From NCBI RefSeq assembly GCF_001424945.1, contig NZ_LMCW01000029.1:428-38424 (forward strand): a stretch of DNA of 37,997 nucleotides, read 5' to 3'. Below are positions 22,813 to 30,921 of this stretch, piece after piece (within the stretch, counting starts at the first letter, position 1; each line of letters begins with the position of its first letter). The position numbers and the translations under genes are program-made. This DNA comes from Rhizobium sp. Root1203. Its GTDB lineage: Bacteria > Pseudomonadota > Alphaproteobacteria > Rhizobiales > Rhizobiaceae. Below the pieces are notes generated by a model. The model was not told the DNA's origin and searched no databases. It was given only the letters and a program-made list of their open reading frames with translations.

Positions 22813-24009
22813 TCAGGGGTTGGCGATGTCACGATAGGCCGCGACGGCGGCCTCGGCGAAATCTGGGTCGTTGATATGGAGCGGCAGGCGAATAATACGA
22901 CGCGACGCCGCCGGCTTCACCGTCGCCTCGAGCGCGGCGAAAAGCGCGGCGTCGGCTTGCGGATCGAAGAACGCACCGCCTTCGATGTCGAGGGCCGAAA
23001 CGCCCTTTTCGGGAATGAGGAAGCGTACGGGGCCGTGGCAGAGATTGAGCTTGTCGCCGATCCAGCGGCCAATTTGCGCGCATTCGGCCGACGTCGTGCG
23101 CATCAAGGTGACGTTCGGGTTGTGCCGGTAAAACAGCCGGCCGGCATAACGCTCCGGGACAGTCTCCGGCGCCCAGAAGTTCACCATATCGAGCGCACCG
23201 ACCGAACCGACATACGGCAAGCCTTTGCGAGCAATGGCGCCGAAACGGTCCGAGGTGGCAGGCAGGACGCCGCCGAAAAGCAGGTCGCTGACCTCGGTCG
23301 TCGTGATGTCGAGCACGCCAGAGACCAGTTCGCTGTCGGCAAGCTTCTCCATCGCCCGCCCGCCCGTGCCTGTCGCGTGGAAGACCAGGCAATCATAGTC
23401 CGCTCGCAGGCGTTCGACCATGGCGGATACGGCAGGGGTGGTAACGCCAAACATGGTAAGCCCGAGGGCCGGTTTGGATGCAGTGACCTCAGCCGGCCGG
23501 CGGGCCATCGCGCTGATCGCCTGGGCGGCGTTGTGAAGAATGATCCGGCTCAACCGGTTCAGGCCGGCCATGTCCGTGACCGAGGGCATCATCACGATGT
23601 CTGAAACATCGACAAAGGGAGACACATCGCCGGATGCAAGCGTCGAGACCATGATCTTTGGCAAACCGAGCGGCAATTGGCGCATGCCTGCGGTAATGAT
23701 CGAAGTGCCCCCGCCTCCACCGATACCGATGACGCCGGCGATGTCCTGGCGTTCCACGAGGAAGCGCACGAAGGCAATGCCCATCGCCTCGACCGCCTTT
23801 CCGCGGTCCCCGCTGGCAAGAACGGCTCCAGCCCCGTCCGGATGGCACGCCGCCACTGCGTCGGCCTTCACATCGACGGCGGTGGCAGGCTCGCCTGTAC
23901 CGACGTCGACGCGTACAACACTCCCGCCCGCCGCTTCAATGCAAGCGGCCAGATACGCAAGCTCCTCACCCTTCGTGTCGGCCGTGCCGACCACGTAGAT
24001 TTGCTTCAT
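22813..24009 (-). CDS. Tm-1-like ATP-binding domain protein (UPF0261)
   Basis: This protein has 398 residues from the ATG at 24009, which has GGAGGGG 4 bases upstream. The in-frame frame to 24045 lacks such a site. It begins MKQIYVVGTADTKGEELAYL and contains GIGGGGGTSIITAGMRQLPLG, PKIMVSTLASGDVSPFVD and VFHATGTGGRAMEKL. These are the family marks of UPF0261, the ATP-binding fold of the tomato virus-resistance protein Tm-1. It heads a minus-strand operon (PEP-hydrolase-like, cupin, M24) divergent from the TetR gene. In bacteria this family occurs in catabolic clusters, with undefined chemistry. Confidence 0.92.
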   Translation of the reverse strand: MKQIYVVGTADTKGEELAYLAACIEAAGGSVVRVDVGTGEPATAVDVKADAVAACHPDGAGAVLASGDRGKAVEAMGIAFVRFLVERQDIAGVIGIGGGGGTSIITAGMRQLPLGLPKIMVSTLASGDVSPFVDVSDIVMMPSVTDMAGLNRLSRIILHNAAQAISAMARRPAEVTASKPALGLTMFGVTTPAVSAMVERLRADYDCLVFHATGTGGRAMEKLADSELVSGVLDITTTEVSDLLFGGVLPATSDRFGAIARKGLPYVGSVGALDMVNFWAPETVPERYAGRLFYRHNPNVTLMRTTSAECAQIGRWIGDKLNLCHGPVRFLIPEKGVSALDIEGGAFFDPQADAALFAALEATVKPAASRRIIRLPLHINDPDFAEAAVAAYRDIANP

Positions 24010-24046
24010 TTCCCCTCCGCAACCGGGTGGATTTCCTCCCGGCATA

Positions 24047-24124
24047 TCTCACGTTCGGGGCAATGCGACGGGCCCTTGCAAAATTGTGAGACGTGCGTAT
24101 CATAAAGATATGGATGTCTCACGT
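24047..24124. promoter_or_regulatory. TCTCACGT repeats, candidate TetR operators
   Basis: TCTCACGT occurs at 24047-24054 and again at 24117-24124, and an inverted GTGAGACGT lies at 24086-24094. GTGAGAC (24086-24092) and GTCTCAC (24116-24122) form a dyad spanning the TetR start at 24110. Three related half-sites in a divergent gap suggest regulator binding, probably autoregulation. Confidence 0.45.
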
Positions 24125-24748
24125 CAACAGAACGAAACCGCCAGGACCGAGCGAGGTCCGCGTGCCCGAACGCGAAAACTGATGCTTGAAACGGCAACGC
24201 GGCTCATGCAGTCCGGTATCACTCCGTCGGTAAGTGAAGTCGCAGAGGCCGCCGAAGTCTCGCGCGCTACGGCCTACCGTTACTTTCCGAGCCAGGCCGC
24301 GCTCGTGCATGCCGTGGTGGATGAGGCTCTGGGGCCGATACTCCGTTGGTCGTCGGACAGTCCGGATGCATGCACCCGCGTTGCCGACCTCTTGGCGACC
24401 GCAATGCCGCGCATCGACGAGTTCGAGGCCACCTTCAAGGCAGCCCTGAAACTTTCGCTGGACCAGTGGGCGCAGCGCCAGGCGGGCACGCTCGGCAACG
24501 AACCGATATTCACCCGCGGCCACCGGGTCGACCTGCTGAAGAGCGTGACCGCCCCCTTGCAGGACACTGTGCCGCCCGAATCCCGGGAACGCCTTGCACA
24601 AGCGCTTTCTCTTGTCTTCGGCGTCGAAGTGCTGATCGTATTGAAGGATATCTGGGGCCTGACCTCCGAAAGCGCGCAGTCTGTTGCCGAGTGGGCCGCC
24701 AAGGCGCTCGTTGATACCGCATTGCGGCAGGCAGAGCGCGAAGCATGA
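24110..24748 (+). CDS. TetR-family transcriptional regulator
   Basis: This protein has 212 residues from the ATG at 24110. The TetR HTH is within about residues 18-65: RKLMLETATRLMQSGITPSV, SEVAEAAEVSRATAYRYFPS. The rest is an all-helical ligand domain. The start at 24086 would be a GTG with no supporting ribosome site, so 24110 is preferred. It is divergent from the Tm-1-like operon across 100 bases with repeated TCTCACGT elements. It probably represses that operon until a pathway metabolite binds. Confidence 0.9.
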   Translation: MDVSRQQNETARTERGPRARTRKLMLETATRLMQSGITPSVSEVAEAAEVSRATAYRYFPSQAALVHAVVDEALGPILRWSSDSPDACTRVADLLATAMPRIDEFEATFKAALKLSLDQWAQRQAGTLGNEPIFTRGHRVDLLKSVTAPLQDTVPPESRERLAQALSLVFGVEVLIVLKDIWGLTSESAQSVAEWAAKALVDTALRQAEREA

Positions 24749-25120
24749 CGTGACACGCGCCGAATTGGAGCGCACCAACTGGTTCGACCAATAACGGCAA
24801 ATATATTCTTGTATTGCGGGCCAAATCGGCGATGATGAACGTAAAACGGCCCGACATGACAGCATCAACAGGCCTTAAATTGCGGGGGAAGGATGCCGCA
24901 AATTCGAAGATGCATCTTCGATGAGAGCTCTCCGAGGTTGCGCTTGACGATAATGGCATTTGGTACTACCAGATCAGGGAAACGACATTCAGGCTTGAGA
25001 TCTGAAACGAGCGAAGGGTCGAGGAGGACCCCCAGCACGAACACCACCCAGGAGGATCGGGAAGCCAGATCGGGAGGCCCGCGATGAAGCGGGAGGCGTG
25101 CATAAATGGGAGGAAACGTT
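24749..25120. promoter_or_regulatory. Promoter region of the ABC operon
   Basis: These 372 bases hold no convincing gene. They contain the TGGTTCGACCA palindrome at 24780-24790, an AT-rich patch with AAATATATTCTTGTATT just after it, which could hold a -10 element, and several purine-rich GGGAGG runs near the binding-protein start. A long leader is therefore likely. Confidence 0.5.
24780..24790. promoter_or_regulatory. Palindrome TGGTTCGACCA, candidate FadR/FCD-type GntR operator
   Basis: TGGT-TCG-ACCA is an exact dyad of the TGGTNNNACCA form known for FadR-type regulators. It lies in the promoter region of the ABC operon. Its surroundings (CTGGTTCGaCCAAT) match 34822-34835 at 13 of 14 positions, and a second perfect TGGTNNNACCA is at 35000. 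The GntR gene at 31918 is the natural candidate regulator. Confidence 0.6.
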
Positions 25121-26431
25121 ATGCGCAAAACTATGACTGGCCTGTTGGCCGGTGTCGGATTGATGTGGGCCTGCGGAACATCCGTACAGGCCCAGGAACT
25201 GACCATCTTCTGGGCCGAGTGGGACCCGGCAAACTACCTTCAGGAACTCGCGAACGAATACGAGGCTCAAACCGGCGTCAAGGTAACGGTCGAGACCACA
25301 CCATGGGCCGACTTCCAGACCAAGGCCTTCACCGAGTTCAACGCCAAGGGTTCAGCCTATGACATGGTCGTCGGCGACAGTCAGTGGATCGGGGCAGCGT
25401 CAGAAGCCGGCCATTACGTCGATCTGACCGAATTCTTCACCAAGCACAATCTGACCAAGGTGATGGCCCCCGCAACAGTGAAATACTACTCCGAGTATCC
25501 ATCGAACTCGAAAAAGTACTGGTCAATTCCAGCCGAAGGCGACGCTGTCGGTTGGTCCTACCGCAAGGACTGGTTCGAAGATCCCAAGGAGATGGAGACG
25601 TTCAAGGCCAAATACGGCTACGACCTCGCCCCGCCGAAGACATGGGCCCAGATGCGTGACATTGCTGAGTTCTTCCACCGTCCAGACCAGAAGCGATACG
25701 GAATCGCCATATACACCGACAACTCTTACGACGGTCTCGTCATGGGTGTCGAGAACGCGATCTTCTCGTTTGGAGGCGAACTTGGCGACTACCAGAGCTA
25801 CAAGGTCGACGGCATCATCAATTCCGAGAAGAACGTCAAGGCGCTCGAGCTGTATCGCGAGCTCTACGGCTTTACGCCTCCGGGCTGGGCCAAGTCATTC
25901 TTCGTCGAGAACAACCAGGCAATCACCGAGAACCTGGCGGCGATGAGCATGAATTACTTCGCCTTCTTCCCGGCACTGGTGAACGAGGCGTCCAACCCGA
26001 ACGCCAAGGTTACCGGCTTCTTTGCCAATCCGGCAGGCCCGAACGGCGAGCAATTCGCAGCGCTCGGCGGGCAGGGCATATCGGTCATCTCCTACTCAAA
26101 AAACCAGGAAGAGGCGATGAAATTCCTCGAATGGTTCGTCAAGGACGAGACCCAGAAGCGCTGGGCCGAACTCGGCGGCTACACGGCAAGCGCCAAGGTG
26201 CTTGAATCGCCGGAGTTTCAGAACGCGACACCCTATAACAAAGCCTTCTACGAGACGATGTTCAAGGTGAAGGACTTCTGGGCAACGCCTGAATACGCCG
26301 AACTGCTGATCCAGATGAACCAGCGCATTTATCCCTTCGTCACCGCCGGCCAAGGCACGGCGAAGGACGCGCTCGAATCCCTGGCAGCGGACTGGAACGC
26401 GACGTTCGCGAAATACGGACGCAACAAGTAG
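25121..26431 (+). CDS. Sugar ABC transporter substrate-binding protein (CUT1 type)
   Basis: This protein has 436 residues from the ATG at 25121. The upstream ATG at 25106 overlaps the ribosome site GGGAGGAAA and is rejected. Residues 1-27 form a signal peptide, probably cleaved after VQA before QELTIF. The mature part is a family-1 solute-binding fold with WAEWDPANYLQELANEYEAQ, VVGDSQWIG and a C-terminal NQRIYPFVTAGQGT region. It captures a carbohydrate-like solute in the periplasm for the permeases encoded downstream. A strong hairpin follows, which would keep its transcript in excess over the permeases. Confidence 0.93.
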   Translation: MRKTMTGLLAGVGLMWACGTSVQAQELTIFWAEWDPANYLQELANEYEAQTGVKVTVETTPWADFQTKAFTEFNAKGSAYDMVVGDSQWIGAASEAGHYVDLTEFFTKHNLTKVMAPATVKYYSEYPSNSKKYWSIPAEGDAVGWSYRKDWFEDPKEMETFKAKYGYDLAPPKTWAQMRDIAEFFHRPDQKRYGIAIYTDNSYDGLVMGVENAIFSFGGELGDYQSYKVDGIINSEKNVKALELYRELYGFTPPGWAKSFFVENNQAITENLAAMSMNYFAFFPALVNEASNPNAKVTGFFANPAGPNGEQFAALGGQGISVISYSKNQEEAMKFLEWFVKDETQKRWAELGGYTASAKVLESPEFQNATPYNKAFYETMFKVKDFWATPEYAELLIQMNQRIYPFVTAGQGTAKDALESLAADWNATFAKYGRNK

Positions 26432-26445
26432 TAAGCGCGTTCGGC

Positions 26446-26472
26446 GGAGGGGCAGCAGCCCCTCCCGTTTTA
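26446..26472 (+). terminator. Hairpin after the binding-protein gene (attenuating terminator)
   Basis: GGAGGGGC (26446-26453) pairs exactly with GCCCCTCC (26458-26465) around AGCA, followed by CGTTTTATT. It lies 14 bases after the stop, within the operon. Such partial terminators behind binding-protein genes usually reduce downstream expression. Confidence 0.75.
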
Positions 26473-26588
26473 TTCTGCATCTCCGCGCCGAAGGCGCGGC
26501 TCGAGAGGGCGCGGCGCCCGGCATCAACTTCGCGCATCGTGATGCAATTCCGGCATCCGGCGCGCCGAACTCTCGAAGGAGGAGAGGA

Positions 26589-27494
26589 TTGGCCACCGCA
26601 GTCATGACATCGCTCGACACGAAATCGCGTGCCGCATCCCGCGGCATGAGCGACGTTCGAATTCGCAATCTCTTCATCATTCCGACGATCCTATTCCTGA
26701 TCGTCTTCAACATCTTTCCGTTGATCTATTCGCTCGGCTATTCGTTCACCGACTTTCGCGCTTCATCGAACGCGCCGGCCACCTTCGTCGGCCTGCAGAA
26801 CTACCGGGAATTGCTGAACGATGCTTTCATCTGGTCGAATTTCGCCATCACCGCGAAATATGTGATCGTCTCTGTTACAGGCCAGGTGATCGTCGGCTTC
26901 GGCACCGCAATGCTGCTCAACCGCGATATCCCACTCAAGGGTCTTCTGACGACGCTGCTGCTGCTGCCGATGATGCTCTCCATGGCAGTGGTCGGCCTCT
27001 TCTGGAAGCTGCTCTACGATCCGTCCTTCGGCATCATCAACTACGCACTCGGCCTCGGCTCCTTCGAGTGGCTGTCGAATCCCGACATGGCGCTTTATGC
27101 GGTCGCAATCACGGACATCTGGATGTGGTCGCCCTTCGTAATGCTGCTGTCGCTTGCCGGCCTTTCGGCCGTGCCAAAGCATCTCTACGAGGCAGCGGCG
27201 ATCGACCGGGCGGGGCCGTTCTATACCTTCTTCCGCATTACGCTGCCGTTGGTGGCGCCAATCCTCATGATCGCAATCATCTTCCGTACGATGGAAGCCT
27301 TCAAGACCTTCGACCTCGCCTACATCCTGACCAGCCAACCGACGACCGAGGTGATCTCCATCCGGCTCTACAAGATGGCCTTCCAGGAATGGCAGACGGG
27401 GCGCTCCTGCGCACTCGCCTACATCGTGCTCATCATGGTTCTCGCCATCACCAACATCTACGTCAAATACCTAAACAAAGTGAAGGAGCGCTGA
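26589..27494 (+). CDS. ABC transporter permease 1 (MalF-like)
   Basis: This 301-residue protein has about six membrane segments, the first at IRNLFIIPTILFLIVFNIFP. The cytoplasmic EAA loop is EAAAIDRAGPFYTFFRITLPL, which contacts an ATPase. The start is TTG, supported by AAGGAGG 6 bases upstream; the next ATG, 5 codons later, is an alternative. It pairs with the permease at 27496 to form the channel. The stop lies 1 base before the next ATG, so the two are translationally coupled. Confidence 0.92.
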   Translation: MATAVMTSLDTKSRAASRGMSDVRIRNLFIIPTILFLIVFNIFPLIYSLGYSFTDFRASSNAPATFVGLQNYRELLNDAFIWSNFAITAKYVIVSVTGQVIVGFGTAMLLNRDIPLKGLLTTLLLLPMMLSMAVVGLFWKLLYDPSFGIINYALGLGSFEWLSNPDMALYAVAITDIWMWSPFVMLLSLAGLSAVPKHLYEAAAIDRAGPFYTFFRITLPLVAPILMIAIIFRTMEAFKTFDLAYILTSQPTTEVISIRLYKMAFQEWQTGRSCALAYIVLIMVLAITNIYVKYLNKVKER

Positions 27495-27495
27495 G

Positions 27496-28455
27496 ATGGC
27501 TGCCGTCCAAACCCGCTCCGAACGCGCGCTGAACCGGGTGGCGATCGCCTCCGTACTCGTCATCACGCTAATCTTCCTGGCGCCGATCTACTGGATCACC
27601 TCGACGGCCTTCAAGCCGCGCAACCTCGCCACCACCATTCCGCCGACGGTGCTCTTCGAGCCGGAACTCTCGCCCTTCGTGAAGCTCTTCACCAAGCGCT
27701 CGCAGTTGCGCGGGGCGCCGACTGCTGAAGAATATGCCGCCGCCCCCTGGTGGGAGCGGATGGTGTTCGACGGCGGCGAGAAGATCGTTCGCTCCGGCCG
27801 CGGAGAGGTACAGCCTTCCGGCTATCCGAACCGCTTCATGAACTCGCTGATTGTCGCCATCACGTCCACGGTGCTGGCCGTCGGCATGGGAACCTTCACA
27901 GCCTACGGCTTCTCGCGCTTCAAAGTGAAAGGGGAGGCAGATCTTCTCTTCTTCATCCTATCGACGCGCATGCTGCCGCCCGTCGTCGTGGCGATCCCGA
28001 TGTTCCTTATGTACCGCGCCGTCGGTCTCAACGACACGCATTGGGGCCTAATAATACTCTACACTGCCTTCAACCTTTCCTTTTCCGTTTGGCTGATGAA
28101 AGGCTTCATCGACGAGATCCCGAGGGAGTACGAGGAGGCCGCACTCGTGGACGGCTACACACGGATGGAGGCCTTTTTCAAGATCGTCATCCCGGAAGCG
28201 GCGACCGGCATCGCCGCGACCGCCGTCTTCTGCTTCATCACGGCTTGGAACGAATATGCATTTGCGCTGATCATGACGAACCGGCGCGCGCAAACGGCTC
28301 CACCCTTCATTCCGAGCCAGGTCGGCTCAGGCCTGCCGGACTGGACGGTAATCGCCTCGGGCACGTTCCTGTTCCTCCTACCGGTCGCCATCTTCACCTT
28401 CCTGCTCAGGAACCACCTCCTGCGCGGCATGAGCTTCGGAGCAATCCGCAAATGA
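27496..28455 (+). CDS. ABC transporter permease 2 (MalG-like)
   Basis: This 319-residue permease has an N-terminal segment at VAIASVLVITLIFLAPIYWI and then an insert of about 70 mostly polar residues (residues 60-110) before the second membrane segment. Further membrane segments follow. The EAA loop is EEAALVDGYTRMEAFFKIVIPE. The periplasmic insert is longer than in MalG-like proteins. Its stop overlaps the ATG of the 67-residue membrane protein by 4 bases. Confidence 0.92.
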   Translation: MAAVQTRSERALNRVAIASVLVITLIFLAPIYWITSTAFKPRNLATTIPPTVLFEPELSPFVKLFTKRSQLRGAPTAEEYAAAPWWERMVFDGGEKIVRSGRGEVQPSGYPNRFMNSLIVAITSTVLAVGMGTFTAYGFSRFKVKGEADLLFFILSTRMLPPVVVAIPMFLMYRAVGLNDTHWGLIILYTAFNLSFSVWLMKGFIDEIPREYEEAALVDGYTRMEAFFKIVIPEAATGIAATAVFCFITAWNEYAFALIMTNRRAQTAPPFIPSQVGSGLPDWTVIASGTFLFLLPVAIFTFLLRNHLLRGMSFGAIRK

Positions 28456-28655
28456 CCTTCCGCGCCTTGAACCAGAAATATCTCGAACCCGGTTCGCAGT
28501 ATCTGATGATCCTCGGCATCATCGCGCTCTGTCAGCCATGGAACCTGTTTCTGCATCGCTACGGCATGACGATGACGCTCGTCGGACTGATCGCCTTCAT
28601 GGTGACGACCAAGATCCCGCGGGACGCGCAACCAGACGAAGGCAGCCATTCATGA
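28452..28655 (+). CDS. Small two-helix membrane protein in the ABC operon
   Basis: This 67-residue frame starts ATG at 28452, overlapping the previous stop (ATGA), and ends overlapping the next start by 4 bases. It has two hydrophobic segments, about residues 17-32 (YLMILGIIALCQPWNLF) and 39-52 (MTLVGLIAFMVTT). The double overlap and exact fit between permease and ATPase genes make it a real gene. Small membrane ORFs (GlpU-like) occur in rhizobial two-ATPase glycerol-type ABC operons, so a similar accessory role is inferred. No catalytic motif is seen. Confidence 0.8.
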   Translation: MTFRALNQKYLEPGSQYLMILGIIALCQPWNLFLHRYGMTMTLVGLIAFMVTTKIPRDAQPDEGSHS

Positions 28656-29761
28656 CGCAAATCGAACTTCGCGGGATTCAGAAATATTTCGGGGCCGTCC
28701 AGGTCATCAAAGACCTCAATCTCGCCATCGCCGACAACGAATTCATCGTGCTGCTTGGACAATCGGGCTGCGGCAAGACGACGACATTGCGCGCCGTCGC
28801 AGGCCTGGAGACCATCGACGAAGGCGACATTCTGATCGACGGGCAGCCGGTGCAGCACATCAAGGCATCCGGCCGGGACATCGCCATGGTGTTCCAATCG
28901 TTCTCGCTCTATCCGCACATGACGGTCTACGAGAACATCGCCTTCCCGCTCCGCGCCACCCGGATGAGCCGCGCCGACGTCGATACGTCGGTCCGCGAGA
29001 TCGCCGGTGTGCTGCGCATCACAGGTCTGCTGGCCCGCAAGCCTTCGGCGCTGTCGGGCGGCGACATGCAACGGGTCGCAATCGGCCGCGCGCTCGTGAG
29101 ACGCCCAAAGGCCATGCTGATGGATGAGCCGATCGGTGCGCTGGACGCGAAGCTGCGCGAGGAGATGCGGGCGGAAATCAAGCGTTTGCATATCAAGCAG
29201 GGTTCGACCACCATCTACGTGACCCACGACCAGGTGGAGGCGATGTCGCTCGCCGACCGCATCGTGATCATGCACGAGGGCATCCTCCAACAGATCGGCA
29301 CGCCTGAAGAGGTTTACGCGCAACCCGCCAACATGTTCGTCGCACAGTTCGTCGGAAGCCCGGTCATGAACATGGCGCCGGCGACCATCAGCGAAACGGG
29401 CGGCCATACCAGCGTGCAGGTCGGCGACGGGGTGACGGGCTTCGAATTCCCCGCCGTGCTGGCCAGCCGCCTCTCTGATGCGAGGGCCGAGAACGGCAAG
29501 CTCACACTCGGAGTCCGGCCTGAGAGCGTGCTCGTTTCGCGGGAGGCCCGCGAGGGCTTCCTGCCGGTCGAGGCGCACATCATCGAGCCTCTCGGCTCGC
29601 ACGACATCGTGGACCTAAAGGTCGGCCACCAAATGATCAGGGCACGCACCAAGAGCGGTTTCGTGCCCGGTCCCGGCGAAGCCGTATGGGCACGCATCGA
29701 CCCCGCCCAGGCACATTTCTTCAACACGGCGACCGGCGCGTCGCTGAGGATCAGACTCTAA
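28652..29761 (+). CDS. ABC transporter ATPase 1 (MalK/UgpC-like)
   Basis: This protein has 369 residues from the ATG at 28652. Walker A is GQSGCGKTT, the Q-loop MVFQSFSLYPHMTVYEN, the signature LSGGDMQRVAIGRAL, Walker B MLMDEPIGALD and the H-loop YVTHDQVEAM. A C-terminal regulatory TOBE-type domain follows from about residue 240. The ABC core is complete and should be active. The signature has GGDMQR where maltose-type ATPases have GGQQQR, a trait of the GlpS/GlpT-like ATPases. It overlaps both neighbours, so the operon is tightly coupled. Confidence 0.95.
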   Translation: MTQIELRGIQKYFGAVQVIKDLNLAIADNEFIVLLGQSGCGKTTTLRAVAGLETIDEGDILIDGQPVQHIKASGRDIAMVFQSFSLYPHMTVYENIAFPLRATRMSRADVDTSVREIAGVLRITGLLARKPSALSGGDMQRVAIGRALVRRPKAMLMDEPIGALDAKLREEMRAEIKRLHIKQGSTTIYVTHDQVEAMSLADRIVIMHEGILQQIGTPEEVYAQPANMFVAQFVGSPVMNMAPATISETGGHTSVQVGDGVTGFEFPAVLASRLSDARAENGKLTLGVRPESVLVSREAREGFLPVEAHIIEPLGSHDIVDLKVGHQMIRARTKSGFVPGPGEAVWARIDPAQAHFFNTATGASLRIRL

Positions 29762-30837
29762 TGGCGCATATCGAACTCAATGGCATCACCAAGACCTTCG
29801 GCAACCACACGGCGCTGAAAAACTTGAACATCGACATTGCGGACGGCGAATTCTTCGTGCTGCTCGGGCAGACCGGCGCCGGCAAGACGACAACGCTGCG
29901 CCTGATCGCCGGTCTCGAGAAGCCGACCGCAGGCCAGATCTTCATCGACGGCGAGGACGTCGCTGACTGGGGTGCTGCCGAACGTGACGTGGCGCTGGTG
30001 CTCCAGCAATACTCGCTCTATCCGCGCTATACGGTGCGTGAGAACCTGGAATTTCCATTGAAATCGCGTATCCGTCGTGTTGAACCCGGGGAAATCAAGG
30101 AGCGTGTCGAACGCGTTGCCAAGACCCTGCGCATCGAGCACTTGCTCGACCGCAAGACGGATCGGCTGTCGGGAGGCGAGATGCAGCGCGTATCGATCGG
30201 CCGGGCCATCGTGCGCAAGCCGCGGGTCTTCTTGATGGACGAACCGCTTTCAGCGCTCGACGCGAAGCTTCGCGAAGCGCTCCGCACCGAGCTGAAAAAC
30301 CTGCAGATGAACCTCGGCGCCACCTTCCTTTTCGTGACCCACGACCAGATAGAGGCCATGTCGATGGGCGACAAGATCGGCGTCCTGAACAACGGTAAGC
30401 TGGTGCAGACGGGTACGCCGCAGGAGATCTACCGAAACCCGGTCAACACCTTCGTCGCGCGCGCGGTCGGTTCGCCGCCGATGAACCTGATCGCCGGTAC
30501 GCTTGCCGCCGGCGAGGCAGTGGCCAGCGAGGGCTACCGGCTGCCTCTCGGCAACGGGCACGGGATCGCGACAGACGGTCGCCCGCTCACCTTCGGTATC
30601 CGCCCCGAGGACATCTTCCTCGACAGTGGTGCGCCGGGTGTAGGACGGGTCCACGACGTGGAAAACCACGGCGTCGAAAAGATCGTGACGTTACGCACTG
30701 GCGACAAGTTCATCCACGCGACCGTGCCGACGCAGACGGTGCTTCGGATCGAGGATACGGTTCGCTTTTCGTGGAATCCGGGAAAGGTCGTGCTGTTTGA
30801 CGCCGAAAGCGGGATGAGCCTGCGGCACTCGGGCTGA
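29761..30837 (+). CDS. ABC transporter ATPase 2 (MalK/UgpC-like)
   Basis: This protein has 358 residues and an ATG that shares its A with the previous TAA (TAATG). Walker A is GQTGAGKTT, the Q-loop LVLQQYSLYPRYTVREN, the signature LSGGEMQRVSIGRAI, Walker B FLMDEPLSALD and the H-loop FVTHDQIEAM, with a TOBE-type C-terminus. It is clearly paralogous to the ATPase upstream yet complete in every motif. A heterodimeric motor is therefore likely, as in the rhizobial glycerol transporter (GlpS/GlpT). It is the last gene of the operon and is followed by a hairpin. Confidence 0.95.
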   Translation: MAHIELNGITKTFGNHTALKNLNIDIADGEFFVLLGQTGAGKTTTLRLIAGLEKPTAGQIFIDGEDVADWGAAERDVALVLQQYSLYPRYTVRENLEFPLKSRIRRVEPGEIKERVERVAKTLRIEHLLDRKTDRLSGGEMQRVSIGRAIVRKPRVFLMDEPLSALDAKLREALRTELKNLQMNLGATFLFVTHDQIEAMSMGDKIGVLNNGKLVQTGTPQEIYRNPVNTFVARAVGSPPMNLIAGTLAAGEAVASEGYRLPLGNGHGIATDGRPLTFGIRPEDIFLDSGAPGVGRVHDVENHGVEKIVTLRTGDKFIHATVPTQTVLRIEDTVRFSWNPGKVVLFDAESGMSLRHSG

Positions 30838-30866
30838 CCTGATCGGTCCGAAAGATGCGAGCGTCC

Positions 30867-30902
30867 CGGCGGTGCGGCAGCGGCTGGGGCAGCCGCCGTT
30901 TC
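30867..30902. terminator. Hairpin between convergent ATPase and dehydrogenase genes
   Basis: CGGCGG-TGC (30867-30875) pairs with GCA-g-CCGCCG (30889-30898) with one bulged base, followed by TTTC. It lies in the 84-base gap between two convergent genes and probably serves the ABC operon. Confidence 0.55.
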
Positions 30903-30921
30903 GAGGTGTCGCGACGGGGCG

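Noticed and set aside
25084..25362. Possible leader ORF overlapping the binding-protein start
   Set aside because: It is out of frame with the signal peptide and runs through the binding-protein gene; the purine-rich runs are better explained as the ribosome site of that gene.
28559..29602. Minus-strand frame of 347 codons
   Set aside because: It is antisense to ATPase 1, which has intact Walker and signature motifs.
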